Of a stretch of DNA of 64,000 nt, positions 40,947 to 50,977 are shown piece after piece. Position numbers and translations under genes: made by a program. Positions within the stretch are counted from its first letter, which is position 1. Every line of letters begins with the position of its first letter. The notes under the pieces are model-generated. The model had not been told where the DNA came from and did no database searches. It was given only the letters and a program-made list of their open reading frames with translations. The stretch comes from Tubulanus polymorphus (taxonomy: Eukaryota > Nemertea > Palaeonemertea > Tubulaniformes > Tubulanidae): NCBI RefSeq assembly GCF_964204645.1, contig NC_134027.1, positions 5,506,485 through 5,570,484 on the forward strand, read 5' to 3'.

Positions 40947-42921
40947 TTAACCTGTTCCGTATGGTTGTCTGTGAACAGGTATGTGTTGAAATTGTGCCGA
41001 CTCAAAAATACCCAACTGTTCTTTCTGATGTGATTGTTGTTGTTCTTGGTGTTGTTCCTTTCGTGGTTGTTCTTGAAAGAAACTTTCTTGTTGTTTTACG
41101 AAACCGTTTTGTTGCTCTTGGGGTTGCTCATGTAAGTAACTTGCTTGTTCTTTCAAGAAACCTGCATCTTGTTCCTGGGGTTGCTGCTGTTGTTGTTGTG
41201 GTTTTATGAAACGTTGTTGGACGAGGAAACTTTGTTCACGTGGTTCGTCTTCTTTTGAGGCACCATCATGTTGCGTTTGTGGTTGTTGTAAAATTTGTTT
41301 TTGTTGCCGCTGCATCGGCGGCTGATCAGGTTCTACGATATCATTTGACCTGATGAAGTAGAATGAGAGGAAACGTGGGGCACCGAAACAAATCGGCTGG
41401 ATGTTGTTTATGAGATGCGGATTCAACATAGAGTCACTTGGAAAACTGTGTGAACTTTTTCGAGCTACAATTAGACAAACAGTTCGATTTATCAACAGAT
41501 GCATCCAAACTTGTGGCACACGCCCGTCCTTGCATTTTTCATACCTTCATTGATGAAAAACCTTGAAAAGTGGCTACCAATTTCTACGTCAACGGCTGAG
41601 TGTGCAATAGGTCCTTTGCTCCAATCATAGACCGACTTTTCTGGGTGCCATTGAACAGCGTAGAATGGGTATTTGTATGCTTAAAATAGATTGAAATAAA
41701 AACATGTTATAAGATGTTTTATGCTCACTGTGAGATATATGCTCATTTCAGAATTATCATAGAATACCAACATTCTATTGTTGAAATGAACAGCTTTCCC
41801 TCTCTATCCTGACTCGTGGAGATAACTCGATAGAAATTCAACAGATTCGTATTTGCGAGAAAGTCCTTAAAGTGAAAAATTTGTTAACATTACGTAACTA
41901 GATGGTGAAAGTATTTAATCGTCGTCATAAAAATGTCGTACCTTCACTGAAACACAGAGGTGGTGATCGTGTGTCGTGCTATTGTTCATGATTAGATGCC
42001 CTAAGAAACGTTTCGGCAGACCTTGCATCATACGACTATTCTGCAAGCCCGGGAACGGCGCAAAAGGGGTGGAATACATTTGCGCATCACACTTGGAGAC
42101 GATATTCGTGTCTTGTATAGGCACCTGCATGGCCAGAAATCCGAGACGCAAACCCCATACGGGAAAATAATCTCCACGCTCATTTGCCTGAATTATTTTT
42201 ATAATGAAATTGACAACATTGAAACCTTCCTTTTTTTAGCCCGTAAACATTCATATTTGCCCCTAGAGATTGATAATGCATTTAGATAATCAGTACCTCT
42301 ATTGCCATTCTCATATAAATCTTGACGAGATCAAAATACTGCGAATTTACAGAACTTGTTCCTTCATCGCCAGGAATATATAAACTAAAAGTGAATAGAT
42401 TCCTCAATAGATATATTGATCAATTCTAAGTTAACTCATCATGGATTCAATCTTTCTGGTTTACCCGTTTATCCATTTAAACATGCGCTGATGATACTGC
42501 CAGTCTTCGGTCAATCTATTCGCAAAAAAACTTATCGCGTAAGGATTCATTAAAAAAGGAATGAACATTCAAGCGCTAGATCGGAGTCGCGTAGTAATGT
42601 CAACGTGAACCTTTCTCTTGACTGATTTCATTGCATTATGCTTACGGAATAGGTACGACTCTGGCACCTCCTTGTTGTACGAACTGCACCTGGTGCGTAG
42701 AAATTAGATTATCTCCATACGCCTTTACCCATTCATCATTCAGTACTTTTTGGGTTAAGATACCTATGAAGATATACCACGTTTCCATCATAATCGACCA
42801 TTTTAATGAAGTCAATATCGATACAAGACATGAAACACTTACCGATCACGGGCGAATCGTGACATACGCATATATGTATTGCTGCCAAAATTATACCAAT
42901 TGTTGCTACGAAATTCTCCAT
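40947..42921 (-). CDS. Gamma-glutamyl hydrolase homologue, catalytic Cys lost, Gln-rich tail
   Basis: Class I glutamine-amidotransferase-like fold; true gamma-glutamyl hydrolases trim folate polyglutamates in lysosomes or outside the cell. Eight phase-consistent exons: 42,843-42,921; 42,646-42,763; 42,465-42,515; 42,297-42,384; 41,942-42,187; 41,772-41,865; 41,545-41,679; 40,947-41,464 (442 residues, against about 318 in human GGH). Residues 1-21 form a signal peptide (MENFVATIGIILAAIHICVC). Family segments follow: SPVIGILTQKV, GGARVVPIP, INGLYIPGDE, GDYFPVWG, NLLNFYRVISTSQD, and YKYPFYAVQWHPEKSVYDW with His237 and Glu239. The nucleophile motif G-T-C-L-G-F reads G-L-R-L-G-F: Arg126 (codon 42,146-42,148) replaces the catalytic Cys, so hydrolase activity is not expected. 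After the normal domain end (about residue 315) comes a 120-residue Gln-rich tail absent from usual GGHs. The frame is intact, so it is a pseudoenzyme rather than a pseudogene. The donor after residue 225 (GTTGGT) is weak. Confidence 0.9.
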
Positions 42922-43462
42922 TTCTAATAGTAAGTCTGGAATATCCGTTCTCACTATATTGCAACGACAATCTCGAAACTACAACGAGTTAATTAGCAGG
43001 CACCATATGGATACGTAATTTCGAATTTACAAGGCGAACAATGACTGTGAAATGAATGCAATTTAGAATTTAATTTAGACTAAATAATTTTAACCGATCA
43101 ACACACAGAGAAACGGCCAAACTATTTTGTATTTCCGAAATAGTGATTATTTGTAGTGATCAATAGTGTGTAAATGAAATTCTTGAGGTAATATTAGAGG
43201 CATTTGTTTAGATGGTGATGTATGTGAGTAATTGAATTAACCATAAAACGTAAGCTTTGTCAAAATACATATTAATATATCACGCATTTATACACCGATA
43301 CAATTAATTTGTGTAGGAATTGCATTCCTGTTTACAAAGCAATCTAGCGATTACAGATGAAGATAAGCATATTATTGATATCTGGGATTATATAATTCTA
43401 TCATATTCCATCATACGAAAACGCATGAACGCAGAGATACTCCGGATTATGTGCAAATAGAT
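42922..43462. promoter_or_regulatory. Divergent intergenic region, hydrolase and GPCR
   Basis: Only 541 bp separate the start codons of two outward-facing genes, so both promoters must lie here unless there are upstream non-coding exons. No TATA or CpG-rich core stands out in this AT-rich stretch. Confidence 0.4.
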
Positions 43463-46400
43463 ATGGCTCAAATTCGGAGCGGTGTTTTGTTTTTCTGCAC
43501 GTGTATCAAGATTTTTACAATCGGTGTAATTGCACGAGATCATTCAGAAAATGTTGGAAAAACAGGTACTACGGGTACTGCGGTCATCCGTCGAGATCAT
43601 CATCTAGAATTGTAGTGATCGATATCTATTTCTATCTATAGAATACAGAGCTCTTGGTTGCTTTATCAGCGCAATGAAACCATTCGGTCACAAGTATTTG
43701 GGCGAAACTGCGTGGAACTCCTCTAATATCACAGCCTGTGCTGCAGCCGCTTTCAAAATGAAGATACGGGTATTTGCAACGGACCACGAAGACAATTGTT
43801 ACGTGGGTAAGAACCTCGAATAATACACACGGTTCCACAACATTTAAGTTGAAAACGCGGGAACAAATGATTTTTTCATCAATTTCAAATGATGAAATGA
43901 TCATTAGAAAGTGCTACAGACGATTTTCAGATTTCTTGCAGACTTCTTCCATGCTGAAGATCGACGATAAATTCACTGTATAAATAATTACTAACTACTA
44001 ATAACATTGCAGATAGTATAAAATACTATATTCCATTAAGCTAAAACATTTCAGTTGTAATTTTCGTTGAAAATATTTGCATTATTGTCATTATTATCAT
44101 TATCATTGATATTATCATTAATATTATTTTTAATAAGGAGTTAGTTGAATGGAAATTTGATTTCAGCGAACTATTTATTGCAGACTTCTTGATATTGATA
44201 ATCATTGCAGTTTAACTTAGATTAATGTATCAACATCATTTTCCTGGCGGTATTTTTTTCCTACTGTAAAAAAAAGATGTTGATTTGGTGGCGTTTCTTC
44301 CGGTGACAATCGTTTCCTTCGCCATCCAGTCCATTCAGATCAATTTTTACAGACCCCGTAAGCGATTGTACGTATGATGTTAAAGGACATTCGGAGGCAT
44401 GCGGCAAGAAATGGATTGATTCTCATCATTCAGTCACTGTCTACATAGTTGGACAGGAATTAGGTAAGAGAACGCGCTTTTAGTTGAAATGTGAATTTCT
44501 AATTCTATGTCACTTTTCATTTTCAAATACGATGTCACGGTTGTAACTGATACATTTCAGCTGCCGCTGTTGATGCAGGAAAAAATGTCCGTGAAGTGCT
44601 TCAATGTGACACACAATCGAAGACATTCCTTCAATCGGGTGGGTTGCGTTACAGCCGAAAATAAACGCTTTAAATGGGTCTCACAACGATTGAACTGGAT
44701 CCAATTGAATTACATTCCAATTTCAGATGATACGCAGCCGACGACTACTACGATTGGACCACGTGCCATGGTATGTGACGTTTTACGGATCGATCTGTCT
44801 TTCAACCGATTTTTTTAAATACCATATGGGCCCTAATGTATTGGAAGTATTGAGCTAAATAGTCTTAAATTCACAACATTTTCTGCCGTTAAATGTTTGA
44901 TGTTTGTGATTTTCTCTTCAAGCCAATGGTTACTGAAGCTTTAGAGTCATCGGTTGATTATTTGTTAGATATGGCAGAGTCGAATGACTTACGACAATCA
45001 GGGTACGAATAGAAACACGATTCAACCACACTGGGAAACAGGGGTCCAAGAATTATATATTATTTGTATTTTTCTCGATGCAGGATTGGTAAAATATTAT
45101 CCGGCTCATCTTCAAAAGTGGCACTGAGTCTTTTTGATACATACTGCAAATTTATCGACAGAATAGTCGGTCTTAATTCCTCTGATGATAGTGATATATC
45201 AAGACAGGTACCAAGCTCCTTATCCCGAATGATTCAATCCATGAAAAATATTTTGTGGAGGGGCATTGTTGTTGTACATCAAGTTTACTAAACATTTTAG
45301 CGACCAAATCTATTGATGAAGAAATTGAAAATGTCTGAAAGTTTAGGTGAAATTGTAGGTAGCAGTATGAGAGTAGGAGATATGTCGGACTCTAAACAGC
45401 AGCATTTATGTACGTATACTTTTTCCGAAGGATCGATACAATTGAGATATCACCGTATGAGACAAACAAATCCTTATTCTCGATTACCTTACATGGACGC
45501 CTTAATGGCAGTTCTTTACTTCATACTTTAAGCATACGCCATCGAAAAGATATCCACAGCAGTTGTAAAAACCAAAATTGCATATCCTCGAAACAAATTG
45601 ACACCAGGTCAAATCGAGCTTCCTCTGTCTTATTTTAGAATGTCCGAAATTAAAGGTTGGTTTTGATAATATCTTATGCAGACAAGTCTTATTTTGGTGG
45701 GCGTGTTAATATCCCAACTTCATCAATTGTTTCATCTTACTTGTTCTTTACATCTTTTTACAGAATCTGTCGACATTGTTCTTTGTGCGTTGGATGTTGA
45801 GTATCGAGAATTTATGAGATCTCTTGATACTATCCAGTTACGTCGGTAATTGAGAACTAGTAGAACTACAGGCCTTAATCCCGTAGCCATAATACCCGTT
45901 TAAAAAAGCAAATATTGTCATACAATAGATGATGCGCTCAAAATCGACAGTACATCTATTCTTTAGAGACCAAATAAAAAGAACCTTTGAAATCTAATGA
46001 CCTAACCCCCAAAGGAAAAGGGCTTTTTATTATCGGGTGATTATTAAAAGAAATGTTCATCTTCTACGTACAGTGAATTGGGACAAGGGCGGTTTCAAAT
46101 GGTATCTGGTATATTCACGATCACAAGCTTTCCGCGTGTACGTTCAAGTTTGTTAGAGCCAGTAAAAATTTCGATCAAACACAACACCCTCTTCGACCAG
46201 GAAAGTCCTGCAGATTTACAAAAAAATGTCACCAGCACTACTGTATGTGCTTACTGGGATCATAACATGAGGTAGATTTACGTTAAGTATGCAAGTTTGA
46301 TTTTGAAATATTGTTCGTACATTGATTATTATCCAGATGTTGTTTAATTCATTTGAAATGATTATAGTTTTCCACATGGTGCATGGTCAACTCGTGGCTG

Positions 46401-48749
46401 TAGTGTATACAACACGAACACGTTTGAAACTGTTTGTATAGCATATCATTTGACAAGCTTCGCCGTTCTGATAAAATACACAGAATTCGTGGTCCGTTAA
46501 TCAGCTGCTGAAAAAATTCAGATTTCCCCTCGGAATTTACTTCAGATTCAAGTCTTTCTTTTTATTGTAGCATGAGCCAGAGGTGGCTATTTCGCTGAAC
46601 GTGTTGACCTATGTGGGTTGTTCAGTTTCTATACTTGCCCTTCTACTAACATTTTCAATATTTGTTTACCTCGGGTAGGTTTCAAACAAAATCCGGATGT
46701 GAAAGTTTAATCTATTGTATTTCTGACTGATTAGTACTTGTGTTGTTTCAGCAATCTGGCCAGCGAACGAATTACTATGCTGAAGCATCTAGTATGTGTT
46801 GTAGGAATTTCCCAACTTATTTTCATCACAGGAATTACGCTGACAACTGATAGGGTATTGATATACATATAGTTCTTATATTCATATAGTAGCTTATACA
46901 CATGTATTAGTTGAGAACTTTTAACAAGATACTATAAAACATAAATAATAGAATTTTAAAATACGGTTGTCGTACACGATTTAAATCGACAGAAATATTG
47001 ACCTCTGATTTAAAGTTATGGGAGTTGTTAGAACTGTTAGAATATACCTGAACTGTTACTTTACTGCTTTGTCTTTCACAGACAACCTGTATGATAATAG
47101 CGGCCCTTTTACATTACTTCTACACGGCAAGTTTTTCCTGGATGTTATGCGAAGGCATTCACCTCTATAACAAGATTGTCAGAGTTTTTCATCAGATGCA
47201 TAACTTATTGCCTGTTTATCTTCTGATCGGATACGGTAAAAAATTTTTTTGAAAATAAGAGCATAATGTATTTTCTACGTATGTGGGATAGATTTTTCTA
47301 GTCTCTTTTTGTTACAACAGGGATTCCTTTTCTAATTGTTGGGATATCTGTTGCCATAAGAACTGACGGTTATGGAAACAATGATTTGTAAGTTGATATA
47401 AGTGTACATGCATATTTCTCTGGGGCCCATTGAGTTATTTTCTACGAGGGTAGAACTGACGCCGTTTTACGTACGTATTTCAGCTGTTGGCTAAGTGTAA
47501 AGGACGGGTTGATATGGGCATTTGTGGCACCCGTAATCGGCATAATCGTTTCTAATCTGGTAATTCTTGTGTATGTTGTAAAAGTAATAGTAAAATCAGC
47601 CTCTAATCCCGGGGTGGATGAAAGGGACACGAGGGCTGAAGTCTGGTGAGTACGTTCATTATATATGATTATGATTTTTCCAAGCGCCGGATTGAGAACA
47701 CGTGTATATAACACTTTTTTCAGGGCTGGTATCAAAGGCATCTTGATTTTGAGTCCGATACTTGGTGTGTCTTGGGTTTTTGGACTGCTGGCCATAAACA
47801 ATCAATTGGTAGTCTTCGAATTTTTGTTTACGCTGACAAACTCGTTTCAAGGACTATTCATATTTCTGTTTCACTGCATCGGGAACTCTGAGGTAACTCA
47901 ATCTATCATCCAGGGATTCCTAACTGATTGCATCGCAAGACTCGAAACCTTACCTGAATGGCCCAAGCCCCCATCTATTTGCCCAATTAGCCTTTGTTAT
48001 AAAACACTTCAGTGGCTAAGCTGCGCTAATAGATGCGCACTGGGGCTTATCAGGCGGGTTTCACGCTGTGCCTAGTCTAGCGATGCCATCAGGTTCGAAT
48101 CCCCCTGAGGGATATGATATACTTTTGATACGAAGATCAGTGGTAAGGGAGATTGGATTTAATAAACCTGGATTTAATAAACGGGGTTCATCCTACATGA
48201 ATTAATTATATGTTTTTTTCATGTTTGATCATACGTACGTAGGTACGATCTGCTATCAAAAGAAAACGTGAAATTATTACGCTGAGCAGAGAACTCCACA
48301 GCCGGAACTCAAACATGTCGAAGGTATAGCATCAAAATCATCGATATAGATCGGAAGAGAGTGGTTTATTTATTATTCAAGAATATGCTTTGTTTAGGCC
48401 ACCTCAATACCTGTTATTGTAACTAGTGAATACGAGGAGGAATCCGGAATTCAGGGTAACTATCATCATGAACCGAATATAATTCGCAACCGACCGCCTT
48501 CACCTAACAGCATATGCCCAACTCATGAAATACGAGGTAGGAGGAGTTAATGAACAATATTTCCAGCCGTAATAACGTTATTATTTAATCAGAACGCGTC
48601 AGAAATCTATAACTTTGCTTTTTGTAGTCGATGAATCATTACCTAAACAAGGAGTAAGTGTACTATTCCAAGCAAAATGCAGAGTAGACGATGAGAGTAG
48701 TACAAGTTCTGTCATCACATCTTCGACGGTCAGGTCAGATAACCAGTAA
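43463..48749 (+). CDS. Adhesion G protein-coupled receptor
   Basis: Self-cleaving cell-surface receptor with a tethered agonist. Coding exons: 43,463-43,565; 43,642-43,806; 44,353-44,463; 44,561-44,638; 44,727-44,770; 44,923-45,002; 45,084-45,207; 45,301-45,409; 45,533-45,655; 45,764-45,845; 46,074-46,271; 46,368-46,488; 46,571-46,674; 46,752-46,854; 47,082-47,235; 47,321-47,387; 47,484-47,645; 47,724-47,892; 48,243-48,323; 48,398-48,536; 48,628-48,749. All phases close (about 812 residues). Order: signal peptide; Cys-containing ectodomain (about 36-112); short PTTTT linker; GAIN domain (about 135-440) ending in the GPS (CAYWDHNM, GAWSTRGC, then AYHL/TSFAVL, with cleavage predicted between Leu434 and Thr435 at 46,452/46,453); seven membrane segments (about 450-705) with MLCEGIHLY in TM3 and SWVFGLL in TM6; cytoplasmic tail. 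Closest in feel to latrophilin/EMR-type receptors. The donor after exon 46,368 is ambiguous (46,488 or 46,491). Ligand unknown. Confidence 0.92.
44080..44130. repeat. Trinucleotide ATT/ATC microsatellite in GPCR intron
   Basis: Imperfect CATTATT/ATCATT units within the intron between the second and third coding exons of the adhesion GPCR. Confidence 0.8.
48013..48102 (+). repeat. Possible tRNA-derived SINE piece in GPCR intron
   Basis: An A-box-like TGGCTAAGCTG (48,013-48,023) and a perfect B-box GGTTCGAATCC (48,092-48,102) lie in the intron after coding exon 18. The A-B spacing is longer than in an ordinary tRNA and no cloverleaf is convincing, so only an internal-promoter relic is proposed. 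Confidence 0.3.
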
Positions 48750-48864
48750 TGAGGTAAATTTTGCTAGATAACTACATTGTATTAAAAACGATAATCCATG
48801 TACAATCAGCATATCTTCTACCCATGAGTTCCAGAAGATGCAAGTGCATTCCTTTTTATTTCAG

Positions 48865-48990
48865 ATTAATAAAAAAAATGGTACTTCAGAAAACAAAACG
48901 GATATTACATTAGCATTTGCAGGCCTTACTGTACTGTTCTTTTATGTCGTATCCTCAGTGTATGCAGTTGGTGTGATCTTGGATGTTTAA
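48865..48990 (+). CDS. Alternative 3' terminal exon of the adhesion GPCR
   Basis: If the last common exon is cut at the strong internal donor GGA/GTAAGT (exon 48,628-48,653, phase 0) and joined to the acceptor TTATTTCAG at 48,864, the frame continues for 41 residues to TAA at 48,988. The new tail contains a roughly 25-residue hydrophobic stretch (LAFAGLTVLFFYVV, VYAVGVIL). A poly(A) signal follows 20 bases after the stop. If the second donor (48,753/48,754) is used instead, this exon is 3'UTR and the receptor ends at 48,749. Which form dominates cannot be read from DNA. Confidence 0.6.
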   Translation: MNKKNGTSENKTDITLAFAGLTVLFFYVVSSVYAVGVILDV

Positions 48991-49010
48991 ATTATTTTCA
49001 TGTATTACAA

Positions 49011-49016
49011 AATAAA
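49011..49016 (+). terminator. Poly(A) signal of the adhesion GPCR
   Basis: AATAAA 20 bases after the stop of the alternative terminal exon. Confidence 0.7.
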
Positions 49017-49308
49017 TCATTCATATCGATAGTTTTTATGATTTTTTTTTTACTGCGGTTGTATGAGGTTGTTTTCGGATCGACGTCCAAGTCAAAGTCA
49101 TACAATTTGACAAGGTGACCGAGTGCCGAGGATCACTTTCAAAACGGTATAAGTCTTTAGAACCCGGTCAATCGTCCTCGACCAATCAGATGGCCGTATT
49201 CGCCGTTTTCAATTTCGCGTAGAAACGTCCACTAGCCAGTTAGTAAGAACCCTGTTCTTACTCATGTAGAAATTGATAATGTAACCAACCCCTTCTCTGA
49301 AAACGACA

Positions 49309-49374
49309 GCATTGCGTGGGATTCGAGACACCGTGATTTAAACTTACGCCTTAACCACCTGAGCTACGAAGGAT
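49309..49374 (-). repeat. tRNA-like sequence (tRNA-derived SINE head or tRNA pseudogene)
   Basis: The minus strand reads CGTAGCTCAGGTGGTTAAGG (A box, 49,349-49,368) and about 20 bases further GTCTCGAATCCC (degenerate B box, 49,318-49,329), at normal tRNA spacing. Stems are imperfect, so a functional tRNA is unlikely. Confidence 0.5.
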
Positions 49375-49635
49375 TGATATACATGCAGAGACATGTATTG
49401 TATAAGCTATAGTTTTGGTTCACTGTGTATTATCTGCGACATGAATTTCATGTCATATTTTTCGTAATACACATAAATACTATATATTCATTCTTATTGT
49501 TATTGATTCATCAACTACTACACATTTTTCATTCATAATGACTGTACGGATATCATTAGACCATAAATGATCATGGAAAAAATCTTCGAGCAGTAATATT
49601 TTTTTTGCAGTAGGCCTACCGTTAATCTTCAACTG

Positions 49636-49939
49636 CCAACTAAATTAACCCCAATCAGTCGCTTGCCGGTTCAGACTGCTTGGATGATTGTTTGAATGAA
49701 CCGGAACCGAAAATTTCAAATTATGTACTTCGATTTAAACAAAAAATTCTGTAAACTCGACCGCCGATCACACAACTATATTTGTACTTCGATTTCCGAT
49801 TTCAAAATCAAACCCCCTGTTTCTTTCCCGGCAGGTGTGGTGGGTTTGTAAGGGACACCAAATCAAAAAATCAAACGAAATTTACCAATCAAATAAATCA
49901 CAGGGTCAATCCCTATTTTAAGATCAAAAAAAAAAAAAA
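49636..49939 (+). mobile_element. SINE-like retroelement, copy C, complete with target duplication
   Basis: The roughly 304-bp element begins CCAACTAAATTAACCCCAAT and ends CCCTATTTTAAGATC plus an oligo-A tract. It is flanked by the 12-bp direct repeat AATCTTCAACTG (49,624-49,635 and 49,940-49,951). The oligo-A tail and target duplication show retroposition. It matches copy B (minus, 31,481-31,770) over its full length and copy A (17,053-17,230) over the 3' part. No open frame and no clear tRNA head. Confidence 0.85.
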
Positions 49940-49951
49940 AATCTTCAACTG

Positions 49952-50391
49952 AGATAATTAAGTGGATGAATTGGAGATATAAACTTTTTAACGTAAGGCG
50001 GGTACGACGAATCATATGATTCTAAGGTGTTTGTGATGCAAGTCTCCGACGAATAACCGCAAACAGATTCGGCTCGGCGGTCCTATTTCGCGACCGAGGT
50101 TTCTAACCAATACCCGAAGTTGATTTTCTCCGACAGCTGTCCTTATGCGCGTGTCAACCATGTCATACTGTTCAATGCAGATCCCGTTGGAGATTCGACT
50201 GGTGGGCTGTTGATTCCAATGTTATTTGATTTGAACAGCTGTAACTAGAATCATTTTATTCGTTCGCATCTGAGGATTATACTGCTCACATCAACCATTC
50301 TAAAATAGGTAAATCAAGGCTGGGAGATTCCGTAAGTAGTGTAATTGCAATAAGTTCAATATCATGTTAATAATCACATGGTTGATGCAGT
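49952..50391. other. Intergenic region between GPCR and TRP-like gene
   Basis: No supported feature. The TRP-like gene promoter is probably here or in 50,611-50,977. Confidence 0.4.
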
Positions 50392-50610
50392 ATGCTTTTG
50401 ACATTCATTATAATCTGGTGTCTATACACCACTTATTTCAATAAATTGTTATTAAACTATTCTAATTCGGTAACATGTGCTCTCCCCTATCAAGTCTGGC
50501 GATATGAGATTCGCCGTTACATTCCATATTCCTCAAAATATTCACTGCAGTTGCCAGAAACTATCGACTGTCATGTGCGTATAAACAAAAATGAAGGTAT
50601 GTCTGAACAG
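50392..50610 (+). CDS. Possible upstream exon of the TRP-like gene
   Basis: An ATG directly follows an acceptor-like TTGATGCAG. The frame runs 73 codons to a donor GAACAG/GTAAAT in phase 0, the phase needed by the acceptor at 50,977. It starts with a hydrophobic segment (LLTFIIIWCLY), which would be unusual at the cytosolic N-terminus of a TRP channel, so it may belong to something else or be chance. Confidence 0.3.
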
Positions 50611-50977
50611 GTAAATTATACGATAGAATAAGAACTATGTGTGGATTCGATGTGAGCATAGTCATTATTGTCATAATATCTTAACGGCTGGCTATTCTTT
50701 ATAAAACATGTCCTGGAAAAAACGCCAAAATAGATCAGAATTATCAATCCACAGAATCAGACAGAAAAAATCTAAACATCTTACATTTCTTGTAAAGCAT
50801 GGTGAAAGGTTGAATGAGACGTTTACCACGTTTATCGATAAGAATATACAGTGTTCAAATCGTGGATCTTCGTCGAATACGTGGATAAATATGGCATGGT
50901 CACACCCATATTTACCATGCTTTTAGTATCATCGTATAGTGTATCGTTTATTACGGATTTTCTATTTTTCATTGCAG

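Noticed and set aside
44639-44726. Continuous frame 44,507-44,818 as a single GPCR exon
   Set aside because: It needs a frame that does not join the flanking exons; splitting at 44,638 and 44,727 closes phase on both sides.
50708-50977. Small frames between the candidate upstream exon and the TRP-like exon
   Set aside because: No acceptor/donor combination gave a phase-consistent join to either neighbour.
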